A DNA stretch of 64,000 bases from Diprion similis (lineage: Eukaryota; Arthropoda; Insecta; Hymenoptera; Diprionidae). Below are positions 20,901-34,600 of the stretch, one piece after another. Positions within the stretch are counted from its first letter, which is position 1. Every line of letters starts with the position of its first letter. The stretch covers positions 18,002,001 through 18,066,000 of the forward strand of contig NC_060110.1 in assembly GCF_021155765.1 (NCBI RefSeq). Direction: 5' to 3'. The notes below the pieces were generated by a model. It saw only the letters and a program-made list of their open reading frames with translations. It did no database searches and was not told the origin of the DNA. The translations under genes and the position numbers were made by a program.

Positions 20901-23900
20901 TATACATGGGAATATGATGAGCAGCATTTTAGAGGCGATGTCCAAAATTATACGTTATATTTGGATTCAAATTTTCTTCGTCAAGTCTGTGTGTACGTTT
21001 GTGTGTGTGTCAATTTTGGAGCCAGATCCGGTGCCCGGCGAACAAACGTACCAGCGATGCCCAGTGAGTTAAAAATAATGGAACATGATTCGATTAAATT
21101 AAAAAAAATTAAAGCAGAATTTCGTAAATTTCAGTACCGAGTCTTAATGACGGAATTTTTTTTTGATAATTTATAGTTTAATAAAAAATAATCGAGGTTG
21201 AAAAACAATTGTTGTACACTCGATAAATCGGGGAAAAAAATCAATTTAATCGAAAATCGATTGTTTTTGATAATTCTTAACACGTATGTACGTACATGCA
21301 TAGATACATATTCGTAGTCAGATCGCGCTGCACGCGGGTGCATCATCCTGCACACTGTGTGAACATTTCACATCCTCGATGAGCGAGCCGCATGGCGCGT
21401 GCCTTCGGGGTCCTTCCTGTCGGAAATGACAAATACGAAACGCCTCGAGTTGGGCCTTATAAGGCCCCGTGCCTGCGGCCCGCTCCACCTGCGGTCCCCG
21501 GACTCCGGAGCCTTCGGTTTTCGCTGAATGAACCCGAGGCCAGTCCAGGCCTGCAGACTCCTTGCGGCTGCTGCGTCGAAGCCAATTCGCCGAGGCTGTG
21601 GCTGCAATTAGCAGCAATTGACACCATCTGTCCTCGGCTCTGCCATGGAATCCTCCTCGTTCCCTGGAATTGGGATTTATGGCTAACGGCCAGGTCGCCC
21701 GCGAAACCCTCGTGCATTGTTCTCCGGACGCCTCTTGGTGGTCTCCGGACCCCGAGCCCCGGGCCCCACCTCCTTGTATCGGCTTCCTCGGTAATCGGGC
21801 TATAAACTCGTCCGCCCTCCGGGCCCTTATGCTGGGCACTGTACAAACACCATCGCCACATGTTCCGGGAGTGTTACTACTGTCATGGATCTTCTGTCAC
21901 GGCGTTTATAGCCTTCACGGATCACCCTGAACAACGAAATATTCTGGAGGGCATTGCGTTTTGGTTGAATTTCAAAAAAATTAGAAAATTCGAACGGGTT
22001 GAGTTATGCTGAAGGATCGTGTTTTTGTCATTTTCTTACAATTATCGTCGATTATTGACTGATTGTCACAAGTGTGTTGTAAATACGAAGCGAATGATTC
22101 TTGAGAAGATAATCCACAGCATGTAATTAATCGAAAACGTCTCGCTTCTGGAATCACTTTTATAATCGCTATAAAAAGCTCGTTCCAAACTCGTAGTAAA
22201 ATCCTAGACAAAAAACGTGTACCACAATAAAAGCTTCACGCAATTTCTGTTTACAAAGCTGGTTTCGTTTCACGTCAATTCTGTATTCCTGTAACAATTT
22301 TACTCTTCCGAAGAATTGAAGAAGTCACTGTTTATACATCACATACTATACTGCGCAGGGGATGAACAATCGAGCTGATATTTCCGGGTTCAAGTTTACT
22401 CTCTTTGAGAAAATTACGCCTCTGTTTACACAGAGTGCAAGGAACAGCAGCCCCTATTGATGGGCTCGTCGTGTTCGAGACGGGTTGTTTATACAGGCGA
22501 ACGAAGCAAAGGCGATGCGGGTTCGCCGAGGCGAGGAGGAGGAGGAGGAGGAAAAGGAATATAAGTAAACGAGGGTCTAATAGATTTTCAGAACAATTAG
22601 ACGAACGATTGTGTCGTCTACACAACTGCCGAGCGAAAGGGCTGTTTCTCCCTTTCCCTTTTCGTTGCCGAGGAATAAAGAAAGCTCCTGCAGTCGTCGC
22701 GTCGACGGTCTCGGCCTGGTGCATGGCGGGAGCTTTGGGCTTGCAGTCTAAAAATGCTGCTGCTGCTGCTGCTGCTGACGATGCCGCATGAATGAGATAA
22801 ACACGTTCGCCCGATGTCTCTCTGTCCGTATTTCCTTTCACCCTGTGCGTCTAAATATATCTAGACAAGGTGTTTCCCCGCCGCTTCCCCCTTTTCGTTT
22901 CTAAGGGTGGCACGGTATGGTTGGCTGGAAAAATATCCCACAGAAATAGAACAAAATGAAAAATGGCCCCTACCCTGCCGCCAGTAGTCATCCTAACGAC
23001 GGAAATTCATTTATTTTTATATTTATAACGCCAACTCCAGCCGCGTTCTAAGGGCGGCTGCTCCTGTTGCTGCAGCTGATGTTACAAAAAATACAATCTC
23101 TTCCGGAAGATAAGAAGAAAAAGAAGAAGAGCCGCTAGTCTGTTTTCTCAATCAATTATCAACCCGCCCCAATCGGATTCTTTTCAAAGAAATAACTTGA
23201 AACGTAACGATTTTTTTTTGATTTCATAAAGAAAAAAAAAAAAAAACACACACACACACATCTTCTAAATAAAGACGTTAATCCGATATTGTTTGGAAAT
23301 CGGCAAGGAATAACCGAAAACTAAGGTCTCGACCTTTTCTGGTGCCGTGTCGAATGTCGGGTTGCATGTTTGAGCCACGCTCACGAATATTATGACTACG
23401 GAGTACAGGACCTCCTTTGTTAGGCCCAGGGGACCCTGTAAGATTTATAGAAATCTATGAATCTATGAATCTTTGTGCATCGGCGCCGCTAACCGCTGTT
23501 CCTAATCCTAATCCGTTTTAGGGAAGGCGCATTTGCAGCGCCGAGACTCGTGTATGTACGCAAAAAGGTGTTAATTCTTCCACTGGGAATGACAAAACGT
23601 CCGCAGCATGGCGTCGAGCAAGTTGCGTTGATTATACAACTTTTACACGCTGTAAATAAGTGAATTTTTATACAGATTTCTATTCGTTAGGTTAATTAGC
23701 GGCGTGTAGGTGAACATACAATTTGCAATTTGGTATGATGTGTAATAATCGCGCGACACTCTCTCTTTCGTGATGATTAAAACGATAAACAATAACGACA
23801 CGAAATGCCTATTTCACATGACAATTAAGTGGGGGGGGGGGGGGGGGGGGGGGGGATAATGCTGAAAAGAATCGACTCGTGAGTCGTAAATACGTTTAGA

Positions 23901-25642
23901 TAACCGCCAATTAGGATTCGCTGAATTAAACTCTTGACGTATAATAATCATCATATGAGACGAACCGCAAGCGCATGTCTCGCAATTAGCAATCCATCTT
24001 TAATCCCGCGGGGTATTTAATTCCAAGTGCAGGCTAATTTCGAGCCAGAACGTCTCAGAGTTCAGCGGTTCGTCGATTTTCTTCTTCACTTCTTTCGAAC
24101 CTTTGTGCTTGTACGAAGCCGCGTTGCTTACAGCGCAGCGGCAAGGAGGACAATTAAAATCGAAGAACGATCAGGACGTTGTCATGAATTTTAATTAACT
24201 GTACAAAACGCGTTTTACGACTCGCTTCTTAATCCTCCTCAGCACGTGTCCAGCCCACGAAGCTTGGCTTCTGTATAATATACAAGCGAATCTTTCTAGA
24301 CGCGGTGTTCTTTCAACAGTGTGCGATCGCTAATGGACCGATATTCGGAATCGGTGCTGATTCGGAATTAATGTAATCCTTAGTGCCGTACGAGACATCC
24401 AATCGTTATTTATATCCTTACGATACCGGACTGAACCAGTCGTTTCGACCCATGAGGATAACTTCTGCTCCCTCCTCGGTTAACGGATGTATCAATATAC
24501 ATTATAATTAGTGTGTATCTAATCTGTGTACGAAGTTGTGGTCACGTAGCGTTGTCGGGTAACGGTGGTGAAAAGGACCTGATATTTATACACCTTCTAA
24601 TTTCAAATTATATTAGATCGCTATTCAGTTTAACAACCATTTATGTAGTCAATTGAGTCGAGTAGCTTTAAACTTTTGTAATTATTCGTACGGGAAAACC
24701 GTTGCGTGAGCTCATATCGACGTATAAGGAACAAACGCGCGTTGAGTCACGTTGCAGTTATCATTTTCTGAGAAACTGAACAATCTTTTAAATTATGTTC
24801 TGTCGTAAAAAATCAGCTGTCCGAACAACGTTTTGAGGTTCTCCGAATCTCGTCTTGCGGATAATTGATTGCTCTAACAATTCGTGGTTGAGTTTCAATT
24901 AGAAAAATTGGACGGGTCTTAATTATCTGCAGGGTTAGTGATCGGTAAGAAAGTATCCTTTCGCCATTCGAAAAAATAAAATGTGCTGATAAATATTTCA
25001 AGAAGCTTCTTGCTAGTCTTGCAAAAAACTCAAGCACCACTTGCAATTCTCCTTTCGCACAATATACGTAAGTTGGATATATAAATTGAATTGCTAACGA
25101 TTGCATGGTTTAATCCTTTCAGTCACAGTGGGATGTTCAGCATCCTACCCATTATTATCGCATCTTATTTACAACTTCAAATGATCTTTGTTACTTCATA
25201 TAACCCCAAAACTCTCTCCAAGTAACAAGTTTAGGCCAGAATCATCGAATTTTGATAGTCTGTTTGATTTTACACCCGCCATTTCGGGGTTAAAATCGAA
25301 ATGATTAAATTCTGACTTTAGATTAGTGATCAGCGACCCGAAAAACCCTCGTGTAAAAAATTCAGGCCAAAATATTGAGTCGAAAGATGTGTGAGTCAAA
25401 GGATCAATGCGCATGCGCTAAAATTCGATAGCAGGAGCAATTGTTTCGTCAGGGCGACCAACATTCATAAATTGCACATAAATTAAAATGACAGGTCGCC
25501 GCGATGTATGTAGCCTGAAAAATGTTGGCCACCCTGACAAAACAACTGCTCCTGCTATCGAATTTTCGCGCATGCGCATTAAACAACTTAATCGTTAGCA
25601 ATTTACTCTGTACGTATATACATAAATCATTGTTCTAGTTGT

Positions 25643-25674
<32 letters not shown>

Positions 25675-28600
25675 TGGGCATGGGATTTACATTATCGGTC
25701 GATCTATCAATCCAGCGGAACGACAATCGCTCCGAAGTTTTCTTAAACTTTGAAGTTTATTAAGGTTTATCTAACAAGCGGAATGCGCGTGCAGCAAAGC
25801 CGCATAGCTATAAGCTTTGGCGCACGGCGATTAGACGGACGGGTGATGGAGAAAACGACTCCGTCGAACGTGTCTTGTTTATGCAATGCCTCGTAGCCGG
25901 CTGACGCCTTGTCATCTCGAACAAAGCCATGCGGCGAACATTTGCGCCTGTCTAGTCCCTTTGCCCGCTGCTGCAGTCGAAGGAACTATCTATTTATAAT
26001 CACGTTCACGTACGCGCCTACTAAGTTATCCACATTTGATATGTACGTACGCTCAATTTTATATTCCATGATCTTTTGGTCTAAAAAAGAGGATTTTCAT
26101 TTCCAAGATGCAGGATTTTTCCATAGAGATGTTTACGGAAGGTTTCAAAGCCCTGCGGATTCGTTGAACATTGCCACTGCCACTGAGGCAAGCAGGCAGT
26201 CCAGTATGTAACAATAATTTTAGACATGCATACGTATAGTGTAATCATTTTCATGAGGTTTAGTTGGTGAAGTGTACGAGAGATGATATGTCAGAGCCAG
26301 GGGGTCACAGGCCACATAATGCGACAGACATCCTGCCTTCAACTCATCTGCAGCCCATATCACCATATGTGCTCGACTTTTACGCAGCGGTTATCAACCT
26401 GGACTTAGAATTTGAATCGCGGTTCGATGCCCTTATCCTGCTCTTCTATCAATCGAAGAGAGAAAGAGAGGGAAAAAAAAAAATACTCTGTGAAATCTCT
26501 TACTGTTCTTCTTTCCACACGGTGTTTAAGAAATCTCGATAATTGGTTCCCACGTGCGATTGAGAATTGAGAACGCTTTAAATATAATTGTAACACCCAT
26601 ATACCCACGTACGTGATTATACATGAATGAGGAGCGGAGCCAATTCTTTCACGTTAACTTAGTTAAGGGTTGAAATCCCCAACGGACGACCGGTTCCCGG
26701 TACTAAGATCTCGATTATCCCTTGGGAGCAATAACGCCGGCTGCTGCTGCTGCTGCTGCAGTGGAGACCGGATGCTGTCACATATGTATAAATTGTGGTC
26801 GTGTGCATTTGAATGCATATTACACGCGTCGTGTTATATATATATATATATATATATAACATATATATATATATATATATACCTACCAGCGGCCCTAAAT
26901 ATCCCCGTGCATTATACTTATGTACATATTATACTTATTATATATATACTAGAGGCCTCTCTTGTGTCAGCTCGACCACACTGAGACCCTAGCACATGTG
27001 TCTCTGCTGCTGCAGTCACACGGTGTTGAAACTGTCCTAAAATTGGGCTCACAACTCGTTCAACTACGTCTTATAGAAAATATGCACTGTATGTTGTGTA
27101 TAGAGATATACCCCCTCCCCCCAAGAGCATGATTTCTTTTTATTTCACACGCCTCGAGTGCTGTTGCTATAACATGCGGTAGTAAGCAGCAGAGCCAATA
27201 CAGTAGAACGCATTGGGTATAATACAATAAGTAAATTAAATAAATAGAAAAACTTAACCAATCGCGGTCCAGAAAACATGACCTTTGTGTTAGCGTGCTG
27301 CTGTTGCTGCAGACTTCATGGTAATATGCATGATGTAGTACGTACGATCGAATGGGGTCGCGATACGCGAACAGAAATATTTTTACAAACATTCTGTGTA
27401 TGTACATGGGTAGGATCAAAGTTTATTCACCAAATGATAAATACCGATAAACGAACGTACTTGTTCCTTTTTTGTTTTCATCGTCAAACCGTAGTGGGCA
27501 TAATCAAAGTTTAGTCACCTAGTGATAAATATTTCAACGAACCATGTATCGACGGTGCATGGATATATTTTCTTTCGCATACGCTTTTGTTCAACCCCTG
27601 CAGTCTTTTGTTTCGAACGTCTCGTCGGACTTGCGATTGGCTGTAGCACTTTTGACGTCACGCGTATACGTCGCGCCATCTTGACTATCATTTCTGCCTT
27701 GAATTGTGTAGAGTAATAAATACACACTTGATTTTATTTCTGTTTTACTTCCATTTTCTTTGTGTCTGTACACTGCACAGCTGTTGTTATTGCTGTTGTT
27801 CTTGCTTTCTTTCTTTTTTCTTTAGAGTGAAACACGGTTACAGATTCTCTCTGATCTAGATGAATGAAATTTTACATTCCCTTCTGTATTCTAAAAGAAT
27901 AATTTCGAAACTGCTACGTTGAAACGAGGAATTTTTTTCACGTTAACAAAAATCTTGTAAGACACTTCGTCATGATCTTCGAGGACAAGAGGATGAGGAC
28001 GTGGTAGAAAAAGAAAAAAAAAATAATGATAACAAAACAATAACTAACGACCAAATCACCGGGTTCACAGTCCTTTAAAAGTTAGGCTGTGTACCGACTA
28101 TTCGACGAATTATTACACATATATTGCCGAGATCCAGAAATGACGTGACAATTCTTAACATTTGCTTTTACAACGTCTGCGACATTTAGTCTCGGAATTG
28201 TTTTCTTTCATTCGGGGCTAGCATTTATAACAAAACCTCTTTCTCTTGTCGCACTAGCGTATAATATATCACTGCAGTTCAAGCAAACACCTACAAGATT
28301 GTGACGAATGAGTATTGTCCCGGTGACAGAGGCACGTGTGTCGTCCATGTAGCAACATACATCTGAGATGAAGTGCTGCCGCTGTACTGCTGCAGGGCTG
28401 CACGTGCGGAAAGTATACATATACCTACGCACGATATAGGTACGCAAACGTGTAACACCGCACAAGTGACGAATATATATATACATACATATATGTATAT
28501 GTATAGAACACATGTACGACGTAAAATATACGGAACTATTAATTATTTGGTAACACTTGCAGCAGGCGAGTTGCGGCGTATTTTCATTCAGCAGGCAATT

Positions 28601-31600
28601 CCACCTTTCACTATGGATCTAGTAGAAAAAGATGGAGAGACGGATAGACAGACAGACAGATAGATAGGTGGACATGGTCATGCAGCCGTCGCTGACATCA
28701 GCTGGCTTGCTTTTGGTTCGTTGGATGCTGGCGTGCAGCCGCCGCAACGCGCTGATCTTCGTAGGCGAGATGAGATGAGAGACTATGGGAGAGAAAAATT
28801 CAGCAGTAAAATAGACTTTGACAGTAAGGATCCGCTGTAGGGCAGTGCTTAAAACCGCGTGGCGCGATCGGTCGTCGCATCGTGTATTCGTGTCCTCATT
28901 CCCAAGTGATATTTCAAGTCGAACATTACGCGATATACTGTAGGAGTATGTTTTGTAACTTTTCTAGTTTATGGGCGAAAGAAAAGAATTCGTTATAGAG
29001 TCTCTGCGGGTGTGGAGGAAGAGTGATTATTTATTGCTGTCTGTTGGTTAATTTTTGTTGATGTTGTTAATTTTTTTTCTTCTCTCATTTCAGCATGCCA
29101 ACAACGTGCGAAAGTCAGCATCTGACTACGTGGCGAGACGCCAGGCACGCAAATCAATGACTCGATCGATGACGTCCTCCTTGGCTATGCCAATGAGCCA
29201 TTTAAGCGACGTCGCATTTCTGCCAAACGCAAAAGCCGGGACTTTTTTCGCCCGCGATAACGTTTCAAATTTCATATCCTGGTGCAGAAACAGCCTCGGG
29301 ATTATCGAGTGCCTTTTGTTCGAAACCGACGATCTGATTATGCGGAAAAACGAACGACACGTTATTCTATGTCTGCTTGAGGTTGCGAGACGCGGTGCTA
29401 AGTTCGGCATGCTTGCTCCTATGCTTGTGCAAATGGAGAGGCAAATTGATCGCGAAATAGCAGCCGAAAACAAGGCTGCTAACGGGGCAAACGGGGCCAA
29501 CAACGAGGAGAGCGACGACGACGACTACGAGGAGATGCACGAGGAGCAACCCTGTCTCATCTACGGACCTCAGCCCCAGATCGTAACGAACGACCTGAAG
29601 AGCCTCGACGAGATGGTGAGTCCAACATTGATTATTATCGAAATCATTTTTAACCCTTGTCGGTCACGTCTCGGTAGAATTGCACAACTGATACACTGCG
29701 CGAAATTGACCCCAAAAGTGATTTTCATTTAGAACATGAGCTCTTAAAATCTAAAAGAAATATCTAAGTATTGTTTAAGGATCGCAGAAAAAGCTCTCTC
29801 AGTTTAGCAACCAAAATTCATTGTTTCAATATTTTAAAATATTGGCGAAAAAAATTTATTTATTTCGCACGAAGAATGGGACATTTGAAAAATCTTTGGG
29901 GTGAAATTCACCCGATTAGGGTTAACACGATCGTTATTGGCTGCGTGGAACGGATTTGAAAAATTTCCAAATTCGATCGTTCCCAATTTTCTACCATAAC
30001 CTAGTGGAAACAAGTTTTCCCTTTTATATCTCAAGGCGAATACCGGCTTTATCCGGTTGGCAAAATCGGATAATTAGAATTGACTGGGGTTTTTAACACT
30101 CAGCGATCGTCGCCGGGGTCAAATTGGACGGTAAATCGTGACAGGAGTGTTACATTAGCGTTCGCTTCTCTTTCCTGGGAATAATAATTTTCTATAGAAG
30201 GTAAAAGTTGATTAGTTTGAGCTGATTAATTGGCACAGGGTATAAGTATACAATATTATACATATATTGAGTCACGTAGCGATGCCGGCTGTTATAATAT
30301 AAGTACACAATACTCGGCAAACTCTTCTTATCAGGTTTGCATCGAAGATTGAAATTAAGAGTGATGAATATTTGCGAAATTCTTACTCCGGATAACGATC
30401 AGCCGATTTGCCAACCCGATTTTTCTCCTTCACTTATACTTATTGAGACGATTGACAAAGATTTCACCGGATCAAGACTGATGGGTCTGACTCGTATGCT
30501 GAGCTGGCTGATGGACTTTTTGCGTTAGGCCATGAAACGATCATCTTCGGTCCATTAACGCGACACGCGAGATAAACGTTTATCGCGATGCGACTTTACA
30601 CGATCGTGTTATTATACGTTTATGGATACGTTCCTGCGATCAGTCGCTGAAACCGTTTGATCGATCAACGCGGCCACGTATCTTATTATTAAATTGTCAA
30701 CGTCACTGTGTATAATATAGTATCATACTTGTACGTTATACGTGCAATTACGCTAATTGTTACGTTATCGATATCGATATCGATGCCTGACACGCGGTGA
30801 TTTGTACCTCATTCTTAACAGAATTGGGATGTTACGATTCGGTATTTTTTAAACGAAGACAAAGTACGAGCCTTATTCAATTTTAAACGAATATTAAATC
30901 GCCTATCAGTTCAACCATATAAATAACAAGGAATATAATAAGAATTTTAACACCGATCGACAGACTTCAAAAGCACCTATATATACACATATTGTTAATC
31001 TCACAATCAGCACAAAAATGGTAACGCTCATGAAGAATTTAGCAGTGACGTAGATCGTTTCAACTCCGACAGTGTTGTTCCTCTAATTGCGAAAGGTGCA
31101 ATTATAAAATATTCTCCCCAATTATTCTTGCGAAGGAATTTCAGCTATCGACACTCGTACGCGTGAGATGAAAAAAATTTTCTAACGATTAAACGACGAA
31201 GTAAAGAATCGTCGGTGACATTAGCAGAAAGTCGATCCTCTCTCGCTGTCTCGTTTAATAAAGTTGTTGCCAATTTTTTCCTTCAACATATTATTATTGA
31301 AGAATGTTGAAATATTTTAACGCGGCATAAAACGGGGCGAGGTTTTCACCTACAAATGTTTTTAACTGCCTTGCGATGTGGCAGATTCTAGATTATCAAT
31401 AAAATTAAAGGAAATTGAAGAAAAAAATACCAACATCAGTGACTGAAAAATTTTACAAGATCTTCGATCAATCAGCGGCATACTTCAAAGTGATATTATA
31501 TCCGGAAAACAACCGATTGAAAACATCGCTGTAAGGCAGTTCACAATTACCAGAGTTTTCGTTCAGATTAGGCGTCCATTTTGAGTGTTTATTATGTTAA

Positions 31601-34600
31601 GAAAAAGAAATAAATAAAAATTCCCAATCGACGTGCGATGGATCGATGATTAAACGAGATAACGTGTTAGCCGAGTGATAAACGTTACTGTTAATGGTTC
31701 GATACGAGGTTTGCGTATGCGACCTGCGGCAGGTAGGCCATCGGTTCTGATACCAACTATGACGTAAATACTATATGTATACGTAGACATTAAGGTGGTC
31801 CTACCAAAATCATTATACAAAACGAAATAACTGGTTAGAAAAACTACGTGAATTTTACATTAAAAAATTTCGATGCCTAGAAGCACGTATCCCATTCCAA
31901 ATTATGGCTTCAAATTTTGCATAGATTTTTTTTTTAACGATTTGGAACAGATTTGGTGGGTGTTCCAATGAAAAAATTTAGCGACACTCAAATAAGGATC
32001 ACCTTAGTATACATATATGATATTGCGATTGCATCACGTTAAATATGTCGAGGAAAAAATAATTGGTCAATACGTTTTCTTTAAATTTATTTATTTATTT
32101 ATTTATCAAACATTTTTAGTAATACATTACAATGCTGGAGGAGTCTATAAAGAGTAGATCTGCTCGAATATTTTTAACGGTGTACCGCATCCTGATCCGT
32201 TTACCGATCGGTAGAAACAGTCGATCCATTGACTGAAGGACTTGTTTGTTATGACCTAAAACCAGCCACGGGTTAAAGGTTAAAAAAATTGTATGAGCGT
32301 TCTCAGTTCCTTTCGTGACTTTTAACTTGGTCGTCACAACTAAGCGATTTTTTAAGAAACAGACGTTTCCTTTTTCATTCTTCTTCTTCTTCTTCTTCTT
32401 TTCTCTTTCTTTTTCACTTAACTCTTTTTCTTCTGCTGTCGTTTAAATGGTGCAAAAGGAGGAGAAACGTCGCCTGGTTCTTTGATCACCGTTACGAGAC
32501 CATGAGATAAAGATATATTTATTCTATATGGATTATGGGTATATATATATATATATATTATTGTTTGTCGTGTACCGAACGTGAATTGGTTACCGATTTT
32601 GAAAATCCATCTACTTCCTGTGTGTTAAAAATTAAAAAAAAAAAAAAAAATTCCTTGACGTTAGCACGGGAGCTTCGCGGTCGACTCGGAATCTCTGAAA
32701 GCCTTTCTTCGCAAGCGCCGGAAAGCTTCGTATTGATCGGCCTGGTTCACTTCGTGTCAAGTTCAAGGGAACCTGCACGCTTCGCCAAAATCTGGCCAAT
32801 TATTTCCGTCGCGTTTTATCGATATTAAACAGTATACGAGCTACCGTTGTATTGATTCTGGGGATGTCGATGCGAATTGGAACCGCGCCTTTCGCGAGAC
32901 GAGCTTGCAGTTCTTCACGCTTTAAACTGTACCTAATTTAATGGTTCTTCGGCTCGCATTTATATAAGCGACTTGTCACCAAAAATAACAACCTTATCTC
33001 ATGCGTTTTAAACGCCGCGTTTATCGGTCGAGCAAATATATAAGCTGATGGTACAAAGTCCGATGATGTATCGATTCTTGGATATATTTTTAAGAAAACG
33101 TTCCTCACGACACGTAGGTATGTGTGTACACACGCAGATACCCATAATCTTTCTGTTTTTCCTTTTCACTTCCGGTATAGTTTATCTTCCTTTCAATTTC
33201 TCCCGCGCGCGCGCTGCATCCTTCAGGAATTGCAAAAGGAACTTGGGCTTCGAGATTAGACGAATACCCTTGTCAAATATTCGGCCCGTCATCGTCTCGT
33301 TTCGCTTTTGATACGTGTCAGATTGATAAATTGATTTACACGTACATCAATCAGCTGCCGTACTATTATCGATACATCAAATCCGAGTTTATCAATGAAA
33401 CTTTCGAATGATTTGCAACGTTTGCCGAATATTTATAGCCTCGCGTCACGATAATACAACTCGAATATTCACTTTTTAGCTGCAGAAAATTTTCATAAAA
33501 CCAGATTCAAACTCGTTCTTCGAATCTTGCAGATTGTGGGCATTGAATTTTTATTCCACGAGTCTCCTCGACCGTATTACGTATAAAAACCAACGAATAA
33601 GTCGTAGATATCGACTCTCCTATCGACTAGCTTATCAAAACTACACTACATCTCGTTTCAAGCTTTATCTTCACACACGTGTTCGAAACATGCCAAGAGG
33701 CTCCCTCGTGCGGCAGACCGATTGTGTGACATTTTTTCATCTTCATCGGCGATAAGCTATTACCATCTGGTTTTACGAATCGATGCACGAATCTTGCGTC
33801 TACTTGCCCATTAAAACTCGTTTACATCGCAGTATTTTAATAGCTCATAAAATTCTTTAAGCTTTCCTCTTGTCATTCCTATCCTGAGATATAACTTTCC
33901 TCGTTGTACTATCTTGCCAAAACATTGACTCGGTAATTCCGTGTCAAGATAAGACGAGGATTCTTCAAAGTCCGCAATGAACAATCCGAGACTTCCTGCG
34001 CGGTGTAGTTGCGCAAGGATTGTGTGGATGTTCACGTAGTGAGTGCAGGACGCGCTGACCTTCTTCCGGAAATCCGGTCTGTCGTGCAGGATGTTACGAG
34101 CGCAAGTCCGGCCTGGTTTCACGTTGGTAGAAGCGAATTTTTCCTCTTTTTTCTCTTACGTATACGCGTGTTTTAATTTTCCAAAAATTCCTCCAGCTGC
34201 AAGTTAACTATAACAATAAGTAACCGTTCCGCAGGCTGCAGTTAAAAAGTATATCTGGTTCGAAAAAAGAGCTAAATATACCTACAATGATGTGTTCAAG
34301 TAGAACTAACCGAGTAACGATTTCCGGAAATTTTACGAATCATTTATCTACGTCGACGACGATATCTAGACTGCAAAAGTAGCGATGACTAAGTATTGTA
34401 AAGTTAGATTATTCAGCAGGCGTAAAATAGTTTAGTGAATCAGATTACCGCAGCGAGTCGGCTCTTCGATACAAGTTTAATGTAGGTAGGTAGGTAGGTA
34501 GGTGTTCATTAATCAGCCAACTACTCTTCGCGTTTTCTTTCAACCGATAAACGATGAAGCCCGGAACTTGCGGCGTCTTTTAATCATGCAGCGATAAATT

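Larger units (their letters stand above)
18164..29093 (+). other. Gas2-like gene intron 1 (10.9 kb)
   Basis: Intron between CK/HANN in the CH domain. I see no nested gene. It carries a (TCTACG)8 repeat, a small hairpin, a GC-rich island, a 25-nt poly(G), several CTG/CAG tracts, two adjacent inverted-repeat elements, a tRNA-like relic and a (TA)n palindrome, each listed separately where supported. Confidence 0.85.

Noticed and set aside
21318..21861. Overlapping 130-170 codon frames on both strands
   Set aside because: They arise from low stop density in a GC-rich island. Neither strand shows a domain or suitable splice sites, so I list a regulatory island instead of a gene.
29646..30160. Possible transposon with ACCCTTGTCGGTCACG-like left end
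   Set aside because: The two ends match only loosely and no target duplication is visible, so it is not listed as an element.
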